In this document: piece after piece, positions 9,628-19,879 of the stretch
Position numbering within the stretch: position 1 is the first letter of the stretch
Layout of the letters: each line of letters begins with the position of its first letter
Assembly: GCF_020103725.1 (NCBI RefSeq)
Contig: NZ_JAHXBG010000021.1
Location: 124,001-188,000 of the forward strand
DNA from: Hyalangium gracile
Lineage (GTDB): Bacteria > Myxococcota > Myxococcia > Myxococcales > Myxococcaceae
Direction: 5' to 3'
Length of the DNA stretch: 64,000 bases
The notes under the pieces: model-generated
Databases searched by the model: none
Told to the model about the DNA's origin: nothing
The model's input: the letters and a program-made list of their open reading frames with translations, nothing else
Made by a program: the position numbers and the translations under genes

Positions 9628-9633
9628 TACAAT
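9628..9633 (+). promoter_or_regulatory. Possible -10 element TACAAT before NRPS-PKS gene
   Basis: TACAAT matches the vegetative -10 consensus at five of six positions and lies 34 bases before the ATG at 9668. No convincing -35 box is visible at the right spacing, so this is only a candidate; it would need activation if real. Confidence 0.25.
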
Positions 9634-9667
9634 CTAGGCACTCCCCTCCGGCGGCTCGTTTTTTCTC

Positions 9668-12600
9668 ATGAATTATCCTCCTTTTTTTCCCCTCTCGCTC
9701 GAGCAGGAACGCATGTGGTTCCTCTCGAAGCTCCACGGGGCCGCCCCCGCCTTCCACGAGCGTGCGGGCGCCTGGCTCGATGGACCGCTCGACGTGAGCG
9801 TGTTGCAACAAACCCTCGCGGATGTCGCAAAGCGACACGAGATACTTCGTACAACCTTTGTCCAAGTGGGCGAACAGCCTACTCAAAGCATTGCGCCTGA
9901 AATCGAGCTTCCCTGGCGAGAACAAGACGTGAGCGCCGCCGGGGACACAGGAGGGCAAGGGCTCGAGGAGAAGGCCCTGCTCCTGGCTCGTGAGGAAGTC
10001 TCCCACCCTTTCGACCTGGAGCACGGGCCCCTGTGGCGGGCCTGCCTGGTGCGGGTGGAGCCGCGGCGGCACCTGCTCGTGCTGACGATGCACCATCTCA
10101 TCTCGGATGGAGACTGGACGCTGGGCCTGTTCTTCTCCGAGATCTTCGCGCTGTACACGGCGCGCCGCGAGGGGCGGCCCGCCGACGTGCCCGCGCTCCG
10201 GCTGCAGTACCGGGCTCATGCGCTCTGGCAGCGAGAGCATCTGAAGGGCCGGAGAATCGAGCGGCAGCTGGCGTGGTGGCGGCAGCAGCTGCGCGGGGCC
10301 ACCCCCGCGTTGGATCTGCCGGTGGATCGGCCCCGCCCCTCCGTCCAGGCCTTCGCCGGGGGCACGGTGGAGCGAAGCGCCCCCGCGGAGCTGGGACAGG
10401 CCGCGCGAGAGCTGGCGAAGCGGGAGGGTGTCTCGCTCTTCTCGGTGGTGCTCTCGGGCCTGCAGGCCGTGCTGTATCGCTACACCCGTCAGGATGACAT
10501 CCCCGTGGGGACTCCGCTGGCGGGGCGGCCCCTTCCCGGCGTGCTCAACCTGCTGGGCTACTTCGGCAACCCGGTCGTGCTGCGGGGGCGCGTCGGAGAT
10601 GATCCGTCCTTCCGTGAGCTCGTCCTGCGGACCCAGGACGACTTCATCCAGGCGCAGACCCACGGCGAGCTGTCCTTCAAGGATCTCGTCGAGGCGCTGG
10701 CCCCCACGCGGGACTTGAGCCGGCCTCCGCTCTTCCAGGTGCTCTTCGCCCTGAGAGACCCGTGGCCCACGCACACCAGCCCCTCCCTCACCCTTACTCC
10801 CGTCGACATCGAGCTGCCGTTCGTCGCCTATGAGCTCATGGCGTCCGCCCGGGACATGGGGACCCACCTGCGCCTGAAGCTCGAATACAACCGCGAGCTG
10901 TTCCTGCCGGAGTCCGCGGCGCGCCTGCTCAAGCACTGGGAGGTGCTGCTGCGCGGGGCCCTGGAGACGCCGGGGCAGCGGCTCTCGGAGCTTCCGCTGC
11001 TGTCCCCCGAGGAGGAACACCAGCTCCTGCGGGAGTGGAACCAGACGCAGGCGGACTATCCGAAGGATGTCACGGTCCACGCGGCCTTCCAGGCCCAGGT
11101 CCGGCGCGCCCCGGAGGCCGTGGCCCTGGTCTTCGGCGACCGACAGCTCACGTATCGGGAGCTGGACCGCCGGGCCCAGCGGATCGCCCGGGAGCTGCGC
11201 CAGCGGGGCGTGCGCACCGAGGATCGGGTGGGCCTCTTCACCCAGCGCTCGCCCGAGACGATCATCGCCATGCTGGGCATCCTCCAGGCGGGGGGCGCCT
11301 ATGTGCCGCTCGACCCGGAGCTGCCGCCGGAGCGGCTGGCCTGGATGATCGAGGATGCCCAGGCCCGAGTGCTGGTGACGGTGGGCGCGCCCCCGCCCCC
11401 TGTTCCCCTCGAGGGCCGCGAGCTGCTCCGCGTCGACGCGACGGAGACGGCTCCCGCGGCCGAGGAGCTGGCTCCACTGCTGGAGGAGACCGGAAGCGAG
11501 CACCTCGCCTATGTCCTCTATACGTCGGGCTCCACGGGCACTCCGAAGGGCGTGGGCATCGCGCACCGCTCCATCGTCCAGCTGGCCTTCCACGCCGACG
11601 TGAGCCCCGACGATCGCGTCCTGCAGAGCACGACCTACTCCTTCGACGTGTCGGTGTACGAGATATGGGTCTCGCTCCTCAAGGGAGCCCGTGTCGTCGT
11701 CGGCACGAGGGACCTCACCCTGTCTCCGCATGCGCTCGGGGAGGAGCTGCGGCGTCAGGCCATCACCGTGTGCTGCATGACGCCCGCGGTGTTCAACAAC
11801 CTGGTGCGGGAGCGGCCCTTCCTCTTCCGGACGCTCCGGGCCGTCATGCTCGCGGGCGAGGCCCTGGACCCCAACTGGGTCCGCGTGGCGCTCGAGGAGG
11901 GACACCAGCAGTTCTTCAACGCATACGGCCCTACCGAGGCCACCGTCTATACCCACATCCACCCGATCTCCGAGGTGCCCGAGGGCGCCATCTCCATCCC
12001 GATCGGGCGGCCCATGCGCAACGTGCAGGGCTATGTGCTCGATCGTCACCTGCGCCCCGTTCCGCGCGGCGTGCCAGGCGAGCTCTACGTCGGCGGAGCC
12101 GGCGTGGCCCGAGGCTACTGGCGACGCCCGGAACTCACCGCGGAGCGCTTCATCCCCGACCCGTTCTCGAAGGAGCCCGGAGCCCGGCTCTACAGGACGG
12201 GAGATCTCGTCCGCTACCTGCCGGGAGGACTCGTCGACTTCCTGGGGCGCATCGATCATCAGGTCAAGATCCGTGGCTTCCGCATCGAGATCGGCGAGAT
12301 CGAAGCCGTCCTGGGCGACCACCCGGGCGTGAAGCAGGTGGTCGTCTCCGCCCGGGAGCTCGGGGCGGGGGACAAGCAGCTCGTGGCGTACGTCATCCCG
12401 AGGACGAGCCCGCCTCCCTCCACCACGGAGCTGCGCGAGTTCCTGTCGCGGAAGCTGCCGGCCTACATGGTGCCGGGCTTCTTCGTCGTGCTGGATGCCC
12501 TGCCCTTGAACCCCAATGGCAAGGTGGATCGCCGGGCCCTGCCAGCCCCGGATGGAACGCGGCCGGAGCTGGCGCAGGAGTTCGTCGCCCCCCGCACGCC

Positions 12601-15600
12601 GACGGAGCAGGCGCTGGCGACCATCTGGAAGGAGAGCCTCTCCCTGGACAGGGTCGGGCTCGACGACGACTTCTTCGCGCTGGGCGGGCACTCGCTGCGC
12701 GCCCTGCAGGTGACGGCGCGCATCCGTCAGCAGTTCCAGGTGGAGGTGCCCCTGCGCTCCTTCTTCTCACGCCCCACGCTGGCGGGACTGGCGGACCTGC
12801 TGAGCAGGGCCCAGCGCGGAGAGCCGGCCACTGCCTCCATCACCTCCGCGTCCCGTGGCGCCATCGTGCCGCTCTCCTTCTCCCAGGAGCGGCTCTGGTT
12901 CCTCCAGCAGCTGGCCCCCTCGAGCGCCGCCTACAACTACCCGGCCTTCTTCCGGGTGCGCGGGACGCTCGACGCCGACGCGCTGGAGAAGAGCCTCCAG
13001 GCGCTCGTCTCCCGTCACGAGTCCCTGCGGACCCGCTTCGCCGAGGTGGAGGGCCAGCCCGTGCAGGTGATCGCGGGACACCTGCCCGTGCACCTCGATC
13101 GCATCGAGCTGGGGGCGCTGCCGCCAGAAGAGCGGGAGCTGGAGGTGCAGCGCCGCGCCGAGGCCGACGCCAGGCAGCCCTTCGATCTGCATCGGGCCCC
13201 CCTGCTGAGAGCGCACCTGCTGACGCTGAGTGGCGACGAGCATGTGCTGCTGCTCAACCTCCACCACGCGATCACGGACGGCTGGTCCATGGACGTGCTC
13301 TACCGCGAGCTGGAGGCCCTCTATGGTGCCCTGGCCCGGGGGGAGCCGCCCTCGCTGCCGGCGCTCGCGCTGCAGTATGCCGACTACGCGGTCTGGCAGC
13401 GGCAGTGGGCCGAGACGCCCGCGCTGGCGGAGCAGCTCTCCTGGTGGAAGCAGCAGCTCGCGGGAGTGCCCCCGGTGCTGGAGCTGCCCTCGGATCGGCC
13501 CCGTCCCCCCGTCCAGGACTTCCGTGGAGCGGTGGTGCCCTTCCGGGTCGACCGGCAGACCACCGCGGCGCTGCGAGCCCTGGCGACCCAGGAGCGCGTC
13601 ACGCCCACGATGGTGCTGCTCGCCGCCTTCCAGGCGCTGCTGCACCGCTACACCGGCCAGGAGGAGTTCATCGTCGGCATGCCCCACGCCAACCGGGATC
13701 GCTCGGAGATGGCGGAGGTGGTGGGCTTCTTCGTCAACACCCTGGCCATGCGGGCCGATCTCACGGGAGAGCCGTCCTTCCGGTCGCTGCTGGCGCGGGT
13801 CCGGGAGACGAGCCTCGGCGCTCACGAGCATGCGGCGCTCCCCTTCGAGCGGCTGGTGAAGGCCGTGCAGCCGGAGCGCGATCTCAGCACGCTCCCCCTG
13901 GTGCAGGTGGTGTTCGCGCCCCAGGTCTCCAAGCTGGGGCGGCTGAGCCTGCCGGGGCTGGAAGTGGAGCCGCTCGCGTACGATCCGGGACGCTCGACGT
14001 TCGATCTCACCCTGTTCTCCTGGGAGGAGGCGGACACGCTGGGGGGCCAGTGGGAGTACTCCACGGCGCTCTTCGAGCGCGGCACCCTGGAGCGCATGGC
14101 GGGGCACCTGCGCAGACTCCTGGAGGGAGCCGTCCGTCAGCCGGACGCGCGTATCTCCAGCCTGCCGCTCCTGGGAGAGGAAGAGCGCCAGCGGCTGCTG
14201 GTGCAGTGGAACGACACCGCCGCCGCCTACCCCCGGGACTCCACCATTCCGGAGGCCTTCGCCGAGCAGGTCCTCCAGCATCCCGAGGCCGTGGCCGTGA
14301 GGTCTGGCGAGCAGCAGCTCACCTACCGGCAGCTGGACCAGCGCTCCAACCAGGTGGCCTGGCGGCTGCGCCGCATGGGCGTGGGCCCGGACTCCCGCGT
14401 GGCGATCGCCATGGGACGCTCGGTGGAGCTCATCGTCGCCCTGGTGGGCATCCTCAAGGCAGGTGGCGCCTACGTCCCTCTCGACACCGACTACCCGCGC
14501 GAGCGCCTGGCCTTCATGCTCGAGGCCACGCAGCCGGATGCCGTCGTCACCACCACGGCCCTGCTGCCGAAGCTCCCCGCCCAGGGGCCGCGGCACCTGC
14601 TGCTGGACGAGGCCCGGCTGGACGAGGAGCCCATCACCGCTCCGCCCTCGGGCGTGACGGCTCGAAACCTCGCGTACATCGACTTCACCTCCGGCTCCAC
14701 TGGCCGGCCCAAGGGTGTCTGCATCGAGCACCGCTCGGTGCTGCGGCTGGTGAAGAACATCCGCTACGCGCAGCTGGGGCCGGGGGAGACGCTCCTGCTG
14801 GCCTCGCCGCTCTCCTTCGATGCCTCCACCTTCGAGCTCTGGGGCAGCCTGCTCACGGGGGCCACCCTCGCCGTCTTCCCGCCCCACCCGCCCGCGGACG
14901 CGGTGGAGCTGGCCGAGGAGCTCTCCCGCCATGGCGTCACCTGCATCTTCCTGACCACCGGCCTCTTCAACCTGGCGGTGGACATGGTCGCGCAGCGGCT
15001 GGCGAGCGTGCGCCTCATCCTCACCGGCGGGGAGGTGATGTCCGCCTCCCATACGCGCCGCATGGTGGAGCTGGGCGGCGGCGTCACGCACGTCTATGGC
15101 CCCACGGAGTGCACCACCTTCGCGACGGCCTGGCCCTTGAAGCCCCACTCCCGGGTGGAGGAGCCGGTGCCGCTGGGCCAGCCCATCGCCAACACCACCG
15201 CCTATGTGCTGGATCGGCACATGCAGCCGGTGCCGATCGGCGTCGCGGGCGAGCTCTACCTCGGCGGGGATGGCGTGGCGCGCGGCTACGTGGGCCAGCC
15301 CTCCTTCACCGCGGAGCGCTTCGTGCCGGACCCCTTCGGCGCCGAGCCCGGAGGACGCCTGTACCGGACGGGGGATCGGTTCCGCTGGCGGGCCGATGGC
15401 ACCCTCGACTTCCTCGGCCGCCTGGACAACCAGGTGAAGGTCCGAGGCCACCGGATCGAGCTCGGGGAGGTGGAGGCGGCCCTGCTCTCCTTCCCCGCCG
15501 TGTCCAAGGCGGTGGCGGTGGTGCGCGAGGACACTCCCAGCCAGAAGCTCCTGGTGGGCTACGTCGTCGCTCCGCCAGAGCTGGACATGGTCGCGCTGCG

Positions 15601-18600
15601 CACCCACCTGTCGGAGCGTCTGCCCCGGTACATGCTGCCGTCGGCGCTCGTGAGGATCGATGCGCTCCCCCTCACGCTCACCGGCAAGTTCGACCGCAAG
15701 GCGCTGCCCGCTCCCAGCGCGGCCCGCTCTGGAGCCGAGCAGGGCTACGTGGCACCGCGCTCGGAGCTCGAGCGCTCGCTGGCCGAGATCTGGCGGGAGG
15801 TGCTGGGCGCGGAGCGCGTGGGCGTCGATGCGCCCTTCTTCGAGCTCGGGGGCCACTCGCTGCTGCTGGCGCAGGTGAGAGCGCGGATCCGCGAGCGGCT
15901 GGGTCATGACATCGGGCTGGTGACGCTCTTCCAGTACCCCACCATCCGCCAGCTCGCCGCCCACCTGAGCCCCGAGGAGAAGGAAGCCCCCACGGCTCCA
16001 GTCTCCGCCGCCCTCTCCCTCGAGGTGGCGGGCGCCACGCTCGCGCGCCGGGAGCACGCCATCGCCGTCATCGGCATGGCCGGACGCTTCCCCGGAGCCC
16101 GGAGCACGCGCGAGCTCTGGGAGCTGCTGCGCGAGGGCCGTGAAGGAGTCAGCCGCTTCACCCGCGAGTCGCTCCACGCCTCCGACGTGCCGCCGGAGCT
16201 CCTGAGGGATCCCTCCTTCGTCCCCGCCCTGGGCATGCTCGAGGAGGCCGCGCGCTTCGACGCGGGCTTCTTCGGGTACGCGCCCCAGGAGGCCCAGCTC
16301 ACCGATCCGCAGCAGCGCCTCTTCCTCGAGAGCTGCTGGGAGGCCCTGGAGGACAGTGGCTATGATCCCCGCCGCTACCCGGGCGCCATCGGCGTGTTCG
16401 CTGGAGCGGGCGTCCCTCGCTACTGGCTGCAGCGGGTGGCCTCGCTGGGCTCCATGCGGGGCAGCTCGGGCGACTACCGGGCCATCGTCGGCAACGGCAA
16501 CGACTTCCTGTCGACGCGGGTGGCCTACAAGCTGGGCCTGCGCGGCCCCGCGCTGAGTCTGCAGTCGGCCTGCTCCACCTCGCTCGTGGCCATCCACCTG
16601 GCCTGTCAGAACCTGCTGTCCGGCCAGTGCGACATGGCCCTGGCCGGCGGCGTGTCGCTGTTCTCGCTGGGCCCCTCCGGCTACCCCTACGAGGAGGGAG
16701 GGATCCTCTCGCCCGACGGCTACTGTCGTCCCTTCGACGCGCAGGCGCAGGGGACGGTGCCGGGCAGCGGAGTGGGCGTGGTGGTGCTCAAGCGGCTGGA
16801 CGAGGCGCTGGCGGATGGCGACACCGTCCATGCCGTCATCCTGGGCTCGGCCATCAACAACGACGGCTCACAGAAGGTGGGCTACACCGCGCCCAGCGTC
16901 GAGGGACAGGTGGAGGCCATCGTCAGGGCCCAGTCCGCGGCGGGAGTCACGCCCGAGACCCTGAGCTATGTCGAGGCGCACGGCACGGCCACGCCGCTGG
17001 GCGATCCCATCGAGGTCGCCGCCCTCACGAAGGCGTTCCGCCGGAGCCCGGTCCCCAAGCAGTTCTGCGCGCTCGGCTCGCTCAAGAGCAACCTCGGCCA
17101 CCTGGACGCGGCGGCCGGGGTGACGGGGCTCATCAAGGTGACGCTCTCCCTCGAGAACGAGCTCATCCCCGCCACGCTGCACTTCCACCGTCCCAACCCG
17201 GAGCTGGCGCTCGAGGACAGCCCCTTCTTCGTGAACGCGCAGCCGCGCCCGTGGCGACGCGGCAAGCGGCCCCGCCGCGCCGCCGTGAGCGCCTTCGGCA
17301 TGGGTGGAACCAACGCCCATGCCATCCTGCAGGAGGCTCCGCCACGCGCGCCGTCCGGTCCCTCCCGCCCCTGGCAGCTGCTGCCGCTGTCCGGCCGCAC
17401 CTCCGCGGCGCGCGAGACGATCACCGACAGGCTCAGCGAGCACCTGCGGCAGCGGCCGGAGCTTCCGCTGCCGGATGTGGCCTTCACCCTCCAGCAGGGG
17501 CGCGCGGCCTTCGAGCACCGCCGCGTGGTGGTCAGTCCGGATCGCGAGGCCGCGGCCTGCGCGCTGGCGGCTCGCGAGAGCGCCAGGGTCTTCGACGGAG
17601 TCGTCCAGCCCCAGCCGCTCCAGGTGGTCTTCATGTTCCCCGGCGGTGGCACCCAGCAGGTGGGCATGGGGCGGGAGCTCTACCAGGGAGAGCCCGTCTA
17701 CCGGGAGACGCTCGACCACTGCGCCGAGCTCTTCGCCCGGGAGCTGGGGGTCGACCTCCGCCCGGTGCTCTTCGGCGACGAGGCCGGGCGCGCCGAGGCC
17801 TCCGCCCAGCTCCTGCGCCCGTCGCTCAACATGGCGTCCATCTTCTCCACCGAGTATGCGCTGGCGCAGCTGCTGCTCTCTTGGGGAGTGAAGCCCTCCG
17901 CGCTCACCGGACACAGCCTGGGGGAGTACGCCGCCGCCACGCTCGCCGGCGTGCTCTCCCTCGAGGATGCGGTGGCGCTCGTGGCCCTCCGCGGACGGCT
18001 GTGCGACACGATGCCCGAGTCCGCCATGCTGAGCGTCCCCCTGCCGGAGGAGGCGCTCACGAGCCGCTGGGCCCAGGGCGTCTCCATCGCCGCGATCAAC
18101 GGGCCCGCGCACTGCGTGGTCGCGGGCCGCAAGGAGGCCATCGAGAAGCTGGAGGCCACGCTGCGCGCCGGAGGCATCGAGGCGCAGCGGCTGTGGCTGG
18201 CGGGCGCCTCGCACTCGCCGCTGGTGGAGCCCTTCGCGGGCCGCCTCACCGAGCGCGCGGCGTCGATGAAGCTCCAGGCCCCGCTCACCCCGCTCGTCTC
18301 CAACCTCACCGGCACGTGGATGGGCTCCGCGGACGCGACGGATCCCTCCTACTGGGCCCGCCACCTGCGAGGCACGGTGCGGTTCGCCGATGGGCTGTCC
18401 ACCCTGCTGGCACTGCCCGCTCCGGTGCTCATCGAGGTGGGACCGGGCCGGGTGCTGGCCTCGCTGGCGCGCATCCACCCCGAGACAGGGAAGGCCCGCC
18501 TGGTCACGAACACCTTGTCCACCCCAGGCTCGGGGCGCGGCGACCTGGAGGCCCTGCTGGGCGCGGTGGGGAAGCTCTGGTGCGTGGGAGGGGAGCTCGA

Positions 18601-19879
18601 CTGGGCGGCCTTCTCGCGCGGCGAGCGGCGCCAGCGGGTGTCCCTGCCGACGTACCCGTTCGAGCGACGCGAGTACCTCCTCGAGGCGGACCCCGCCGAG
18701 CAGCCCATGAGGGCACCGCGCGCGCCTTCCGTGATGGGGGGCGTACGCCGTACCCCGCCTCCCCTGGGCGTCCAGCCTCCCCCCGCGCCCATCATGAAGG
18801 CCCCTCCCCCGAGCCGGGACACGCTCGAGCACCGGGTGGCGGAGATCTGGCGGGAGGTGCTGGGAGTCTCCTCCACCCGCCCCGACGATCACTTCTTCGA
18901 TGTCGGTGGGTCCTCGCTCATCGCCTTGCAGCTTCGCACCCGGGTGCGTGAGCGGCTCGGCGTGGTGCTGCCCGTCCACACCCTCGTCGAGAACCCCCGC
19001 TTCAGCCAGCTGCTGGCCACCATCCACAGAGCCAGCAGCGCCTCGGCCTCACAGCCCGAGTCGCCATCCGTACCGAAGGGCCGCCTGCTCGTCTGCCTTC
19101 AGGCGGGGACGGCCGAGCACCTTCCCCTCTATCTGGTCCAGCCCATCGGCGGCACGGTCTTCACATACATGAGTCTGGCTCGCCAGCTCGGTCCCGAGCA
19201 GCCGGTGTATGCCTTCCGGGCCTCGGGCCTCGAGCCGGGAGAACCCATCCATCCCGACGTGCCGACGATGGCCGCGCATTACATCTCCGAATTGCTGGAG
19301 CGACAGCCTCGCGGACCCTTCCAGCTGGGCGGACACTCCTCCGGAGGCGCCGTGGCCACCGAGATGGCTCGCCAGCTTCTCCAGAAAGACATGGAAGTCT
19401 CTCTTGTCTTGCTTTTAGACACGCCGCCGCTGCCCTTGAAACAGCTCCAGGTCCACCAGCCCGAGGATTTGTTGCACCTGGTGGCTCCCTTCCGCGAGCG
19501 GGCGCCCGGGGCCTGGGAGGGCTTTGCCAGCGCGGTCGCCAAGGACTCTCCCCTCCGAGAGCTCCTCATGGCGCAGGCCCAGGCCCTGGCTACCTACTCG
19601 CCCGGCCGCGGCCTGTTCCCCCTCCTCTACATTCGAGCCCGGGAGCGAGACGGCGTGCTGGAGCCTCACGCCGAGCGGTGGTGGATGGACCAGACGGACG
19701 GCCCCTTCTCCATGCACAACGTGCCCGGCGACCACTTCACGATGATGGAGCCGCCTCATGTCGCGGCGGTCGCACGCATCGTGAGACAGAGCCTCGCAGG
19801 GCGAGTAAGCAACCTTGCACGAACAGCCAGGGAGGATGATTCCAGTGAAGGATTTCGCTCAGGTTTGGGCAGTGCGTGA
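9668..19879 (+). CDS. Hybrid NRPS-PKS megasynthase, C-A-T-C-A-T-KS-AT-T-TE
   Basis: 3403 residues, ten domains. C1 (~5-440; HHLISDG at 142), A1 (~460-950; YTSGSTGTPKG), T1 (Ser1009 in LGGHS), C2 (~1060-1490; HHAITDG at 1199), A2 (~1505-2000; FTSGSTGRPKG), T2 (Ser2064), KS (from 2130; Cys2302 in SACSTSL, His in EAHGTATP and NLGHLDAA), AT (from ~2650; Ser2750 in GHSLGEY, motif GASH at 2846-2849), T3 (Ser3083 in VGGSSL), TE (Ser3224 in GHSSG, Asp3251, His3356). All active-site residues are present. Read by alignment to the GrsA pocket, A1 gives about DVYCMAAVY (no confident substrate) and A2 about DAFFLGVTF, which resembles Ile/Val pockets. There is no KR, DH, ER, MT or epimerase. The N-terminal C domain suggests an acyl starter or an upstream partner not in this window. 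Inferred product: acyl-aa1-aa2-ketide, possibly cyclised on release. Confidence 0.95.
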   Translation: MNYPPFFPLSLEQERMWFLSKLHGAAPAFHERAGAWLDGPLDVSVLQQTLADVAKRHEILRTTFVQVGEQPTQSIAPEIELPWREQDVSAAGDTGGQGLEEKALLLAREEVSHPFDLEHGPLWRACLVRVEPRRHLLVLTMHHLISDGDWTLGLFFSEIFALYTARREGRPADVPALRLQYRAHALWQREHLKGRRIERQLAWWRQQLRGATPALDLPVDRPRPSVQAFAGGTVERSAPAELGQAARELAKREGVSLFSVVLSGLQAVLYRYTRQDDIPVGTPLAGRPLPGVLNLLGYFGNPVVLRGRVGDDPSFRELVLRTQDDFIQAQTHGELSFKDLVEALAPTRDLSRPPLFQVLFALRDPWPTHTSPSLTLTPVDIELPFVAYELMASARDMGTHLRLKLEYNRELFLPESAARLLKHWEVLLRGALETPGQRLSELPLLSPEEEHQLLREWNQTQADYPKDVTVHAAFQAQVRRAPEAVALVFGDRQLTYRELDRRAQRIARELRQRGVRTEDRVGLFTQRSPETIIAMLGILQAGGAYVPLDPELPPERLAWMIEDAQARVLVTVGAPPPPVPLEGRELLRVDATETAPAAEELAPLLEETGSEHLAYVLYTSGSTGTPKGVGIAHRSIVQLAFHADVSPDDRVLQSTTYSFDVSVYEIWVSLLKGARVVVGTRDLTLSPHALGEELRRQAITVCCMTPAVFNNLVRERPFLFRTLRAVMLAGEALDPNWVRVALEEGHQQFFNAYGPTEATVYTHIHPISEVPEGAISIPIGRPMRNVQGYVLDRHLRPVPRGVPGELYVGGAGVARGYWRRPELTAERFIPDPFSKEPGARLYRTGDLVRYLPGGLVDFLGRIDHQVKIRGFRIEIGEIEAVLGDHPGVKQVVVSARELGAGDKQLVAYVIPRTSPPPSTTELREFLSRKLPAYMVPGFFVVLDALPLNPNGKVDRRALPAPDGTRPELAQEFVAPRTPTEQALATIWKESLSLDRVGLDDDFFALGGHSLRALQVTARIRQQFQVEVPLRSFFSRPTLAGLADLLSRAQRGEPATASITSASRGAIVPLSFSQERLWFLQQLAPSSAAYNYPAFFRVRGTLDADALEKSLQALVSRHESLRTRFAEVEGQPVQVIAGHLPVHLDRIELGALPPEERELEVQRRAEADARQPFDLHRAPLLRAHLLTLSGDEHVLLLNLHHAITDGWSMDVLYRELEALYGALARGEPPSLPALALQYADYAVWQRQWAETPALAEQLSWWKQQLAGVPPVLELPSDRPRPPVQDFRGAVVPFRVDRQTTAALRALATQERVTPTMVLLAAFQALLHRYTGQEEFIVGMPHANRDRSEMAEVVGFFVNTLAMRADLTGEPSFRSLLARVRETSLGAHEHAALPFERLVKAVQPERDLSTLPLVQVVFAPQVSKLGRLSLPGLEVEPLAYDPGRSTFDLTLFSWEEADTLGGQWEYSTALFERGTLERMAGHLRRLLEGAVRQPDARISSLPLLGEEERQRLLVQWNDTAAAYPRDSTIPEAFAEQVLQHPEAVAVRSGEQQLTYRQLDQRSNQVAWRLRRMGVGPDSRVAIAMGRSVELIVALVGILKAGGAYVPLDTDYPRERLAFMLEATQPDAVVTTTALLPKLPAQGPRHLLLDEARLDEEPITAPPSGVTARNLAYIDFTSGSTGRPKGVCIEHRSVLRLVKNIRYAQLGPGETLLLASPLSFDASTFELWGSLLTGATLAVFPPHPPADAVELAEELSRHGVTCIFLTTGLFNLAVDMVAQRLASVRLILTGGEVMSASHTRRMVELGGGVTHVYGPTECTTFATAWPLKPHSRVEEPVPLGQPIANTTAYVLDRHMQPVPIGVAGELYLGGDGVARGYVGQPSFTAERFVPDPFGAEPGGRLYRTGDRFRWRADGTLDFLGRLDNQVKVRGHRIELGEVEAALLSFPAVSKAVAVVREDTPSQKLLVGYVVAPPELDMVALRTHLSERLPRYMLPSALVRIDALPLTLTGKFDRKALPAPSAARSGAEQGYVAPRSELERSLAEIWREVLGAERVGVDAPFFELGGHSLLLAQVRARIRERLGHDIGLVTLFQYPTIRQLAAHLSPEEKEAPTAPVSAALSLEVAGATLARREHAIAVIGMAGRFPGARSTRELWELLREGREGVSRFTRESLHASDVPPELLRDPSFVPALGMLEEAARFDAGFFGYAPQEAQLTDPQQRLFLESCWEALEDSGYDPRRYPGAIGVFAGAGVPRYWLQRVASLGSMRGSSGDYRAIVGNGNDFLSTRVAYKLGLRGPALSLQSACSTSLVAIHLACQNLLSGQCDMALAGGVSLFSLGPSGYPYEEGGILSPDGYCRPFDAQAQGTVPGSGVGVVVLKRLDEALADGDTVHAVILGSAINNDGSQKVGYTAPSVEGQVEAIVRAQSAAGVTPETLSYVEAHGTATPLGDPIEVAALTKAFRRSPVPKQFCALGSLKSNLGHLDAAAGVTGLIKVTLSLENELIPATLHFHRPNPELALEDSPFFVNAQPRPWRRGKRPRRAAVSAFGMGGTNAHAILQEAPPRAPSGPSRPWQLLPLSGRTSAARETITDRLSEHLRQRPELPLPDVAFTLQQGRAAFEHRRVVVSPDREAAACALAARESARVFDGVVQPQPLQVVFMFPGGGTQQVGMGRELYQGEPVYRETLDHCAELFARELGVDLRPVLFGDEAGRAEASAQLLRPSLNMASIFSTEYALAQLLLSWGVKPSALTGHSLGEYAAATLAGVLSLEDAVALVALRGRLCDTMPESAMLSVPLPEEALTSRWAQGVSIAAINGPAHCVVAGRKEAIEKLEATLRAGGIEAQRLWLAGASHSPLVEPFAGRLTERAASMKLQAPLTPLVSNLTGTWMGSADATDPSYWARHLRGTVRFADGLSTLLALPAPVLIEVGPGRVLASLARIHPETGKARLVTNTLSTPGSGRGDLEALLGAVGKLWCVGGELDWAAFSRGERRQRVSLPTYPFERREYLLEADPAEQPMRAPRAPSVMGGVRRTPPPLGVQPPPAPIMKAPPPSRDTLEHRVAEIWREVLGVSSTRPDDHFFDVGGSSLIALQLRTRVRERLGVVLPVHTLVENPRFSQLLATIHRASSASASQPESPSVPKGRLLVCLQAGTAEHLPLYLVQPIGGTVFTYMSLARQLGPEQPVYAFRASGLEPGEPIHPDVPTMAAHYISELLERQPRGPFQLGGHSSGGAVATEMARQLLQKDMEVSLVLLLDTPPLPLKQLQVHQPEDLLHLVAPFRERAPGAWEGFASAVAKDSPLRELLMAQAQALATYSPGRGLFPLLYIRARERDGVLEPHAERWWMDQTDGPFSMHNVPGDHFTMMEPPHVAAVARIVRQSLAGRVSNLARTAREDDSSEGFRSGLGSA

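Noticed and set aside
9452-12691. Very long open frame on the minus strand opposite the NRPS-PKS gene
   Set aside because: It is a shadow frame created by GC-rich third positions; its translation is Arg/His/Gln-rich without domains, and the plus strand carries clear catalytic motifs.
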